Assembly: GCA_035512595.1 (NCBI GenBank)
Contig: DATKDU010000554.1
Location: forward strand, 1-8,002
DNA from: DATKDU01 sp035512595
Lineage (GTDB): Bacteria > Planctomycetota > Planctomycetia > Pirellulales > Pirellulaceae
Direction: 5' to 3'
DNA length: 8,002 nucleotides
Shown: one piece after another, positions 1-5,980 of the stretch
Layout: every line of letters starts with the position of its first letter
How positions within the stretch are numbered: position 1 is the stretch's first letter
Made by a program: the position numbers and the translations under genes
Notes under the pieces: model-generated
The model's input: the letters and a program-made list of their open reading frames with translations, nothing else
Told to the model about the DNA's origin: nothing
Database searches by the model: none

Positions 1-1281
1 GCGGGGGCGTATTTGGATGCGTACCTCGTAGGACAGGTTTCCAACCTGTCCAGTGACTCAGGACAGGTTGAAAACCTGTCCTACGAGCAGGTCATCCGCC
101 AGACGTGCGACTATATCCTCCGCGACATGACCGACGAGGCCGGCGGCTTTCACAGCACCGAAGATGCCGACAGCGAAGGGGAGGAAGGAAAATTCTACGT
201 CTGGACGCCGCGGGAGATCGAAGCGGTGCTGGGGCACGATGCGGCCGTGCGGTTCTGCTACGTCTACGACGTCAGCGAGCAGGGGAACTTCGAGCACGGC
301 AAGAGCATTTTGAATTTGCCCAAGTCGATCGAGCAATGTGCGGCATTGCACCAGCTCGACGTCGAGTCCTTACGAAAAGAGCTGGCGGAGTCGCGGGCGA
401 AGCTGCTCGCGGCACGCAATGTGCGCGCGCGACCAGGTAAGGACGACAAGATTCTGGTGAGCTGGAATGGGCTGATGATCGACGCCCTGGCCCGGGCCGG
501 CGTAATTTTCGGCGAGCCGCAATACTTGGATGCGGCGGCCAATGCGGGGCGATTCATTCTCGAGAAGATGACCCGCGACGACGGCCGGCTCTTGCACACG
601 TTTCGCCATGGTCAAGCGCGGCTCGACGCGTACCTCGATGATTACGCTTGCCTCATTAGCGCGCTCGTCACGCTCTACGAATCGACGTTCGACGAGGGGT
701 GGATCGATCACGCCGTGCGGCTGGCCGACATCATGCTCGCCCGCTTTGCGGACACCGACCACGGCGGGTTCTTTTTCACCGCCGACGATCACGAGCAGCT
801 CATCGCGCGGAACAAAGACCTGCATGATGCGTCCGTCCCCAGCGGCAATGCGATGGCCGCGACGGCACTCATTCGCCTGGGGAAACTGACCGGCAAGCAG
901 GAGTATCTGGAAGCGGCCCAGGATACGCTCCACGCCGGCCTGCCGGTGATGGAGCGCTCGCCGACAGCCGCCGGACAATTATTGATTGCCCTCGACATGT
1001 TCCTCGGGCCAATGCCCGAGATTGTGCTGCTCGGCAATCGAGAGTCGGAGCCGACAGCGGCCGCGATCGACCAGGTCCGCCGCTCGTACATCCCTAGCCG
1101 CGTCCTCGCTTTCCGCGACGTGGCAATCGACGCTCATCGCTCGCCGCATTTGGAGCCGCTGTTCGAAGGTAAGTCGCCGGGGAAAGCTGAACCGACGCTC
1201 TATCTTTGCGAGAATTTTGCCTGCCAAACGCCGGCGATGGGACCGGAGGCTGTCGAGCAGCGGTTGGCCGAGTTAGAATAA
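1..1281 (+). CDS. DUF255 / YyaL-family (SPATA20-like) protein, C-terminal part; 5' end outside the window
   Basis: The reading frame is open from base 1, so the N-terminus, where this family has its thioredoxin-like DUF255 domain, lies upstream. What remains is the alpha/alpha-barrel region. Recognisable blocks are DADSEGEEGKFYVW (nt 163-204), KDDKILVSWNGLMIDALARA (about nt 442-501), the DASVPSGNAMAA block (about nt 823-858) and a C-terminal CENFACQTP (nt 1207-1233), which is typical of the family's end. The family resembles N-acylglucosamine 2-epimerase-type barrels, but its biochemical role is not firmly established, so I give no reaction. The oddity is at nt 25-87: where relatives have a short helix-to-helix stretch after 'YLDAY', this protein has LVGQVSNLSSDSGQVENLSYEQ, encoded by a palindromic element that keeps the frame. 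The stop is TAA at 1279-1281. The family call is confident; the function is open. Confidence 0.9.
   Translation, partial: AGAYLDAYLVGQVSNLSSDSGQVENLSYEQVIRQTCDYILRDMTDEAGGFHSTEDADSEGEEGKFYVWTPREIEAVLGHDAAVRFCYVYDVSEQGNFEHGKSILNLPKSIEQCAALHQLDVESLRKELAESRAKLLAARNVRARPGKDDKILVSWNGLMIDALARAGVIFGEPQYLDAAANAGRFILEKMTRDDGRLLHTFRHGQARLDAYLDDYACLISALVTLYESTFDEGWIDHAVRLADIMLARFADTDHGGFFFTADDHEQLIARNKDLHDASVPSGNAMAATALIRLGKLTGKQEYLEAAQDTLHAGLPVMERSPTAAGQLLIALDMFLGPMPEIVLLGNRESEPTAAAIDQVRRSYIPSRVLAFRDVAIDAHRSPHLEPLFEGKSPGKAEPTLYLCENFACQTPAMGPEAVEQRLAELE
25..87. repeat. Composite palindromic element inserted in frame in the DUF255 gene
   Basis: Bases 25-51 and 61-87 are inverted copies that match at 26 of 27 positions (mismatch at 41/71) around a 9-base centre. 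Each half is itself a hairpin: 31-39 pairs with 43-51 (GGACAGGTT / AACCTGTCC, 3-base loop) and 61-69 pairs with 73-81. The element can therefore fold as one long stem or as two small ones. It is translated as LVGQVSNLSSDSGQVENLSYE and causes no frameshift. The symmetry is seen directly; calling it a REP-like mobile palindrome is inference. Confidence 0.85.
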
Positions 1282-1344
1282 ACACCCGTGCGATTATCGG
1301 AGCCTCGGTCGAAGGGCCTTTTCGCAACGGAGTCCGCAGTGCAT

Positions 1345-2352
1345 ATGGCAAGCACCGACTCATCGCTACACGCAACGGGAAACCTAACGCCGCGGTGGTG
1401 GCTGCGGTTGCAATTCAGTTTGTTCTCGCTGTTTGTCGCCGTCACCGCTCTGTGCGTTGCTGCGGGCGCCTGGTGGAACTGGCCGTTTGAGATCGAAGTG
1501 CATCACGATCCCATAGGTGGGACGGAGGGGATCAGCTTCGGTTGCGAGCAGGTGACGGAAGGAGGGTGCAGTTATCCCAAGACCTTGCGTGTTGCGCGGG
1601 AAATGCGAACCGTCTGCGGCTGGGGGATTGGAGATGTCGTTCAGCATGGGCTGACACGCTATTTCGACAAAGACGACAGGCTGCTGGGCGAGGACACGTT
1701 CTTTCGTGGACTTCGTCACGGTGCTTCGAGGCGATACTTTCTCAATGGCAGCTTAAGAACCGAGGGAACCTATTGCGATGGAAGGAAGGAGGGACGGTGG
1801 ACGGAACGCGGATGGTTTCAGCCGTCCGCTGGACGACGGGTGACGCACGAGCATTCGTGGCGGCACGATCGTGCGCACGGTACATGGCGTTGGTTCAATT
1901 CCGATGGCACGGTGGAAAAGGCGATCGCGTTTCAAGAAGGTGAGCTGATCCAGGTGGATGGGAAGCCCGCGCTCGACGCGCTCTTCTTGCAGTTGCGCGA
2001 CGACCGGGTAAAGGATCCCGACGTGGCCAAATTACTCTTGCAATCACGGCAACTCGATTTCCAAAATCGAACGGAAAGACCCGAACCGTCGTCATTTGGT
2101 CTGTACATCGGCCGTCAGCCGGGGCTGGTGAAATGGGACCCCGAACATTTCCAGAAGGAATTGCCGCTCGGCGGATTGCCGGTACGCAACCGCTACCACG
2201 AGGACTTGCCATTACACGCTGCATTCGCCGTTGTGCTTTCGCCACACGGACTGGCTTGCCTTCACGAGGACAACCATCTCCGGATCGTGCCAATCCAACA
2301 AGCGGCGAGGAAGCTCGGCATCGCGTTTCCACCCGCGTCAATGCACGAGTGA
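1345..2352 (+). CDS. Membrane-anchored protein with MORN/YwqK-like repeats, function unknown
   Basis: With the start at ATG 1345 the product is 335 aa. The frame extends upstream to a GTG at 1288, but ATG 1345 has a GGAG at 1329-1332 (12-base gap, a little long) and places the hydrophobic helix near the N-terminus, so I prefer it. Residues about 18-44 (RWWLRLQFSLFSLFVAVTAL and on) form one transmembrane helix of a style frequent in planctomycete proteins. Residues about 101-200 hold roughly four MORN/YwqK-type units (HGLTRYFDKDDRLLGE, HGASRRYFLNGSLRTEG, EGRWTERGW, HGTWRWFNSDGTVEKA). The C-terminal 130 residues match nothing I recognise. The predicted topology is an N-terminal anchor with the repeats outside the membrane, but orientation is uncertain. 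The gene starts 63 bases after the DUF255 stop and may be read through from it. It ends 39 bases before the convergent hpnH stop. Whether it is an antitoxin, as some YwqK-like proteins are annotated, cannot be supported here. Confidence 0.75.
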   Translation: MASTDSSLHATGNLTPRWWLRLQFSLFSLFVAVTALCVAAGAWWNWPFEIEVHHDPIGGTEGISFGCEQVTEGGCSYPKTLRVAREMRTVCGWGIGDVVQHGLTRYFDKDDRLLGEDTFFRGLRHGASRRYFLNGSLRTEGTYCDGRKEGRWTERGWFQPSAGRRVTHEHSWRHDRAHGTWRWFNSDGTVEKAIAFQEGELIQVDGKPALDALFLQLRDDRVKDPDVAKLLLQSRQLDFQNRTERPEPSSFGLYIGRQPGLVKWDPEHFQKELPLGGLPVRNRYHEDLPLHAAFAVVLSPHGLACLHEDNHLRIVPIQQAARKLGIAFPPASMHE

Positions 2353-2391
2353 CGCGCATCGATGAGTCGGGACGGAATAAGAAAGACAGTC

Positions 2392-3507
2392 CTACGAGGT
2401 GATTTGTAGCAGCTCGCGCTGATCGCGAGGCAAGTGCGGCGGGGGGACTGGCGTCGCGATGTGTTGTGCCGGCTCAGCGACGTCCATCTCCGGCAGTCCC
2501 AGCAGCGTCCGCCTGGCCGTGGCAAGCAGTCCCCGCAGCGAGCCAAACGTCGCGGCGACCGCACTTGGCTCGTAACCGCAATGGACCATGCAGTCGGCAC
2601 ACTTGGAATTGCCGCTGGCTCGGCCGAAGGCGTCCCAGTTGGTCGTCTCCATCAGCTCGCGGAAAGTTTTGGCATATCCCCCTTCGCTGAGCAGGTAACA
2701 CGGCCGCTGCCAACCGAACAGGTTGTACGTGGGGCTCCCCCAGGGCGTGCATTCGAGGTCAAAGCCGCCACGCAGGAATTCGAGGAACAGGGGCGTCTGG
2801 TTGAACCGCCAGGAGCGCTTGGGGCGTGAGAGAATCTGCCGGAAGAGGTTCGTCGTCTGCTCGCGGCGGAGGAAATGGTCCTGGTCGGGCGCCTTGTCGT
2901 AGTGGTACCCCGGCGAGACCATCATCCCCTCGACGCCGAGGGCCATCATTTCATCAAAGAAGCTCCGCACGCGAGCCGGTTCGATGCCGGCGTAGAGCGT
3001 CGTGTTGGTCGTCACGCGAAAGCCGCGTTGGCGGGCAGCACGGATCGCTTGCAGGGCGATGTCATACGTCCCATCGCGGCAGACCGCCAGATCGTGCTCC
3101 TCGCGCGGGCCGTCCATGTGGACCGAGAACGCCAGGTACTTCGTCGGTTGGAACTTCGGCAATGCTTCTTCCAGCTTGAGGGCGTTGGTGCACAGGTAGA
3201 TATACTTCCGCCGCTTGACGAGGCCGGCGACGATTTGGTCAATCTGCGGATGTAGCAGCGGCTCGCCGCCGGGGATCGAAACAATCGGCGCGCCGCATTC
3301 GTCGGCCGCGGCAAAACATTGCTCTGGAGTCAAATGCCGCTTGAGGACGTCCGTCGGATGCTGGATTTTCCCGCAGCCGGCGCACGCCAGGTTGCAGCGA
3401 AACAGCGGCTCCAGCATCAGCACGAGCGGATACCGCTTGTGCCGGCGCAGCTTTTGAGCCAGGACGTAGCTGGCGACGGTCCACATTTGACTTAGCGGAA
3501 CTGGCAT
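2392..3507 (-). CDS. hpnH: HpnH, adenosylhopane synthase (radical SAM)
   Basis: This 371-aa radical SAM enzyme of hopanoid synthesis adds the 5'-deoxyadenosyl radical from SAM to diploptene, giving adenosylhopane, the first committed step to C35 side-chain hopanoids. The [4Fe-4S]/SAM motif CNLACAGC (C38, C42, C45; CX3CX2C) is intact, followed by the SAM-contacting GGEPL (80-84). The HpnH-type C-terminal region holds a second cysteine cluster, CADCMVHC (C303, C306, C310), with GYEPSAVAATFGSLRG after it. I chose ATG 3507 because MPVPLSQMW is where family members begin. The in-frame TTG at 3552 would add 15 residues encoded partly by repeat DNA. No strong Shine-Dalgarno is visible, which suggests translation coupled to shc, whose stop is 48 bases upstream. 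The last about 30 residues (PAQHIATPVPPPHLPRDQ...) are low in conservation signs, and the TAG stop lies in a sequence matching half of the palindrome at nt 25-87. Confidence 0.95.
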   Translation of the reverse strand: MPVPLSQMWTVASYVLAQKLRRHKRYPLVLMLEPLFRCNLACAGCGKIQHPTDVLKRHLTPEQCFAAADECGAPIVSIPGGEPLLHPQIDQIVAGLVKRRKYIYLCTNALKLEEALPKFQPTKYLAFSVHMDGPREEHDLAVCRDGTYDIALQAIRAARQRGFRVTTNTTLYAGIEPARVRSFFDEMMALGVEGMMVSPGYHYDKAPDQDHFLRREQTTNLFRQILSRPKRSWRFNQTPLFLEFLRGGFDLECTPWGSPTYNLFGWQRPCYLLSEGGYAKTFRELMETTNWDAFGRASGNSKCADCMVHCGYEPSAVAATFGSLRGLLATARRTLLGLPEMDVAEPAQHIATPVPPPHLPRDQRELLQITS

Positions 3508-3546
3508 GGGATGTAAATCGTGCTGGTTTGGAGTTCCGAGTTCAAC

Positions 3547-3602
3547 GTTCAAAGTTCAAGGTTGACTCAATTCACGCGAACTTTGAACCTTGAACTGTGA
3601 AC
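3547..3602. repeat. Tandem GTTCAAA-type repeats forming a 17-bp inverted repeat at the shc 3' end
   Basis: Bases 3547-3563 and 3586-3602 are inverted copies matching at 16 of 17 positions with a 22-base spacer. The surrounding sequence (about 3541-3610) is made of GTTCAAAG/GTTCAAGG units in both orientations. The right arm and spacer encode the last residues of Shc (QVQSSQFKVQSSRELSQP), and the left arm lies at the shc stop and in the shc-hpnH gap. In the mRNA this could form a stem between the two genes. That it lowers or stabilises downstream hpnH expression is only a possibility. Confidence 0.7.
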
Positions 3603-5694
3603 TTTGAACTTGCCCCGTCCGCCGCCGAAACTCGGCTAGCGCCAGCAGCGGAAAGTAAATCGGATAGTAGTGGTAGCGGAGGTAAAACACCCGCGGGAAG
3701 CCGGTGCCCGTGAATTCCGTTTCGTGCCACGAGCCATCGGCTTGTTGGTTCTCAATCAGCCAGCGAATGCCGCGGTGCGTGGCGGGATGATCCACCAGAC
3801 CCGCGGACAAAAGTCCAAGTAGAGCCCAGGCAGTTTGCGATGCGGTGACTTGTCCGCGGCCGCGGAGCTCGGGCCAAATGTAACTGTCGGCCGATTCTCC
3901 CCAGCCCCCGCCCGACTGCTGATGCGCCAGGAGCCAGTTCGCCCCGGCCTGGATCACCGGGTCCTTCGTTGGCACGCCGATGGCCGCCAGGCCGACGAGT
4001 GCTTGCCAGGTGCCGTAGATGTAGTTCACTCCCCAGCGGCCGTACCAACTTCCGTCGGGCCCTTGCGTCTGGCGAAGATATTCGACGGCCCGATCGACGT
4101 GCGGCTTGCCGACCTTGTCCCCCCACAAGGCGAGGGCCTCGAGCACGCGGCCGGTAAGGTCCGGCGTGCTCGGGTCGATCATCGCATTGTGGTCGGCAAA
4201 CGGCACACGGCAGAGGAACTCGGCATCGTTGTCCTTGTCGAACGCTCCCCAGCCGCCGTCCCGGTTCTGCATCGCCAGGACCCAGCGGCGGGCCCGGTCA
4301 CAGGCGCCGTAAAGCCAGCGGCGGCGGGAGAAGGCGGGAGTTTCGAGTTCGCCGCTGTCCCATTGCGGATTCTTGAGTCCCGAGTCCAAAGTCCCGAGTC
4401 CCAAGTCGGCGGTCAGGAGACTCGGGAGTGTGGACTGTGGACAGTGGACCTGCCCCACGATTTCGCGCATCGCGATCATCACCATCACCGAGTCATCGAC
4501 ATCGGGATAAAACTCGTTCTGGTATTCGAAATACCAGCCACCGGGGGCCGCATCGACCCGCTCGGCCCAGTCTCCTTCGCGGGTGACTTCCTTCTCCAGC
4601 AGCCAATCGACGGCTTTGATCGCCGGCGCCTCGGCCAGTTGTGAGCCGCTGACCGCCAAGGACCGCAGCGTGATGGCCGTGTCCCAAACGGGAGACAGGC
4701 AGGGCTGCAAGCGCGCCGCGTGGTCATCCTCCAATACCAGTGCATCCAGTTGCTCGAAGTTGTAGCGGACCTCTGGGCTGTCGTCGTCGTAGTCCAGGCA
4801 CTTGAGCGCGATGATGCTCCAGATGATCGGCGGGAAGATGGCCCCCAGTCCATCGCTGTGCGCAAAACGGCTGAGCATCCACTCTTTTGCCGCCGCCAGG
4901 CCGCGCTTTCGCAGCGGACGGAGCCGCCGCGCTTCCAGCCACTTGAGCGTGGCGTCGGCGCGGCGGAAGAACGACTCCCACGCCAGCCAGCCGCGCTCCT
5001 TGCCCAGCCCGGGGCAGCGCAGCGGCGGCCAGTCAGCCGGCTGCTTCAAGAACAATTCGCCAATGCCGCGCCCCTCCGGCAGCTTCCGCGCCGGCCGATG
5101 GGCCCACATGATCGACAGGGGCACAAGAATCGTCCGCGACCAGGCGCTCATCCGGTAGATGTTCAGCGGAAACCAGCTCGGCAAGAGGACCATCTCCGGC
5201 GGCACGGCCGGGCACTGGTCGTACGAAATCTGCCCCAATAGCGCCAGGTAAAACCGCGTGAAGCTGTTGACCGCATCGGCCCCGCCGGACTCCCGAATCG
5301 CCTTGGCCGCCCGCCGCATGTACTCGGCCTGCGGATCGTGGCCGGTGAGCTTGAGGGCGAAATACGCCTTCACGCTGCCGCTGATGTCGAGCAGGCCGCC
5401 GGGATACATGGCCCAGCCGCCGGTCGGCAATTGCTTGTCCACAATGTAGCGGGCGCACTTCCTGGCCAGCGGGGCATCCTCGCGTCCCAGCCACGCCAGG
5501 AGCAGTATGTACTCGCTTTCGAGGATCGTGTCCCCTTCCAGCTCCGCGCACCAATGCCCGTCGGCATTCTGGCGCGCCAGCAGCCACTTGCGCGTGCGGT
5601 CGATGGCGTGGGGCAGGTTTTCTACCTGCCCTGCTGGGCCGCTGTCGCCGGTGTAATGCGGGCGTGGAATCGGGCGCTGGTTGTCGATCGACAT
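3556..5694 (-). CDS. shc: Squalene-hopene cyclase with repeat-derived insertions
   Basis: This 712-aa protein cyclises squalene to hopene/diplopterol and is expected to be a monotopic membrane protein of two alpha/alpha-barrels. The catalytic acid motif is DVDD at residues 398-401, in the context FEYQNEFYPDVDDSVMV. QW-type repeats are visible: QNADGHW (42-48), QNRDGGWGAFDKDND (476-490), QGPDGSWYGRWGVNYIYGTW (544-563), QQSGGGWGE (592-600) and QADGSWHETEFTGTGFPRVF (651-670), then YHYYPIYFPL (675-684). It is longer than the family's usual roughly 630-690 residues because of three stretches of repeat DNA: about 17-29 (AGQVENLPH), 414-450 (between DxDD and the next QW motif) and 694-712 (GQVQSSQFKVQSS...). 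The frame is intact throughout. ATG 5694 has a weak AAGG about 11-14 bases upstream. It is the first gene of the shc-hpnH pair. hpnF is an equivalent name. Confidence 0.96.
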   Translation of the reverse strand: MSIDNQRPIPRPHYTGDSGPAGQVENLPHAIDRTRKWLLARQNADGHWCAELEGDTILESEYILLLAWLGREDAPLARKCARYIVDKQLPTGGWAMYPGGLLDISGSVKAYFALKLTGHDPQAEYMRRAAKAIRESGGADAVNSFTRFYLALLGQISYDQCPAVPPEMVLLPSWFPLNIYRMSAWSRTILVPLSIMWAHRPARKLPEGRGIGELFLKQPADWPPLRCPGLGKERGWLAWESFFRRADATLKWLEARRLRPLRKRGLAAAKEWMLSRFAHSDGLGAIFPPIIWSIIALKCLDYDDDSPEVRYNFEQLDALVLEDDHAARLQPCLSPVWDTAITLRSLAVSGSQLAEAPAIKAVDWLLEKEVTREGDWAERVDAAPGGWYFEYQNEFYPDVDDSVMVMIAMREIVGQVHCPQSTLPSLLTADLGLGTLDSGLKNPQWDSGELETPAFSRRRWLYGACDRARRWVLAMQNRDGGWGAFDKDNDAEFLCRVPFADHNAMIDPSTPDLTGRVLEALALWGDKVGKPHVDRAVEYLRQTQGPDGSWYGRWGVNYIYGTWQALVGLAAIGVPTKDPVIQAGANWLLAHQQSGGGWGESADSYIWPELRGRGQVTASQTAWALLGLLSAGLVDHPATHRGIRWLIENQQADGSWHETEFTGTGFPRVFYLRYHYYPIYFPLLALAEFRRRTGQVQSSQFKVQSSRELSQP
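4371..4459. repeat. Degenerate GAGTCCC / GTGGAC repeat block inside shc
   Basis: The plus strand shows GAGTCC and AAGTCC units in tandem (4375-4407), including two copies of TCCCGAGTC (4378-4386 and 4392-4400) and one inverted copy (4419-4427). TGGAC units follow (4431-4448), then CCTGCCCCACG (4449-4459), which recurs elsewhere in the window. On the coding strand it gives residues about 413-441 of Shc (GQVHCPQSTLPSLLTADLGL and GTLDSGLK). A low-complexity stretch like this at a loop position, absent from typical cyclases, points to in-frame acquisition of intergenic-type repeat DNA. Confidence 0.7.
5611..5631. repeat. Palindrome GGGCAGGT-loop-ACCTGCCC inside the shc 5' region
   Basis: Perfect 8-bp arms (5611-5618 and 5624-5631) flank a 5-base loop. 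On the shc strand it reads as GQVENLP at about residues 22-28, the same hexapeptide GQVENL that the palindrome in the DUF255 gene encodes at nt 61-78. It sits before the first helix of the cyclase (AIDRTRKWLLARQN), in a stretch expected to tolerate extra residues. Confidence 0.75.
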
Positions 5695-5825
5695 CCGAGA
5701 CGCATCCTTGCAAGCGAGGAATCATTCGCGTGCGCGCAACATCCTACGGCAATCATCTGCCGCTGGCGACGGGTAGATCGCTAGCAGCGGCTCGCAGGCA
5801 CGCAAGCGCGGAGGTTAGGCAATGA

Positions 5826-5838
5826 GCCCCGATGGGGC
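5826..5838. repeat. Small palindrome GCCCC-GAT-GGGGC
   Basis: A perfect 5-bp stem with a 3-base loop in the 286-base gap between the divergent genes shc and 5981-6871. It may be part of another dispersed repeat. A 5-bp palindrome alone is weak evidence in GC-rich DNA. Confidence 0.3.
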
Positions 5839-5880
5839 AAGGGCGAAAGAGATGGTGCAGTCACGGGCGATGCTCCTAGC

Positions 5881-5899
5881 CGGAGGTCAACGACCTCCG
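5881..5899. repeat. Palindrome CGGAGGTC-AAC-GACCTCCG in the divergent intergenic gap
   Basis: Perfect 8-bp arms with a 3-base loop, the same compact build as the GGACAGGTT elements but a different core. It lies just upstream of the candidate promoter at 5915-5943. It may be another REP-like element or a dyad operator for the downstream gene; the sequence alone does not decide. Confidence 0.5.
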
Positions 5900-5914
5900 C
5901 AAATCGCTTTGTCC

Positions 5915-5943
5915 TTGACTGCCAGTGGTGCGCCCGATAGCAT
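5915..5943 (+). promoter_or_regulatory. Candidate sigma-70-type promoter of the secreted-protein gene
   Basis: TTGACT (5915-5920, five of six matches to the -35 consensus) and TAGCAT (5938-5943, four of six to -10) are separated by exactly 17 bases. Transcription would begin near 5950, leaving a leader of about 30 bases before ATG 5981. It is the best match I noticed by eye in this gap. No comparably good promoter was seen for shc on the other strand. Confidence 0.35.
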
Positions 5944-5969
5944 CCGCCGTCTTAAAAGCCCCTTTACGC

Positions 5970-5973
5970 GGAG
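5970..5973 (+). promoter_or_regulatory. Shine-Dalgarno GGAG deciding the start at 5981
   Basis: GGAG ends 7 bases before ATG 5981. Together with the signal peptide that begins at this ATG, it decides against the upstream in-frame start at 5822. Confidence 0.6.
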
Positions 5974-5980
5974 ATTGGAC

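Noticed and set aside
25..87. CRISPR array or attachment site
   Set aside because: Only two inverted units with a 9-base centre, no regular spacers, no cas genes and no integrase nearby.
370..978. 202-residue open frame antisense to the DUF255 gene
   Set aside because: The plus-strand frame carries clear family motifs throughout; the antisense product has none.
3508..3552. Upstream TTG start for hpnH adding 15 residues
   Set aside because: The added residues (MNVELGTPNQHDLHP) come partly from repeat DNA, and known HpnH proteins begin at the MPVPLSQMW position.
3541..3615. Frameshifted or pseudogene end of shc
   Set aside because: All core cyclase motifs through YHYYPIYFPL are in frame and intact; the tail is simply extended by repeat DNA, so the gene looks functional.
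3835..4644. 269-residue open frame on the plus strand opposite shc
   Set aside because: Shc is certain on the other strand in this whole stretch. The frame has the arginine/proline/alanine-rich look of antisense reading in GC-rich DNA and contains no recognisable domain.
5033..5725. 230-residue open frame on the minus strand overlapping the shc start
   Set aside because: It overlaps the 5' third of shc in another frame, with R/A/G-rich composition and no motif; a shadow of the real gene.
5822..5980. N-terminal extension of the secreted protein from ATG 5822
   Set aside because: ATG 5981 has a well-spaced GGAG and is followed directly by a signal peptide; the extension covers palindromes and a promoter-like sequence.
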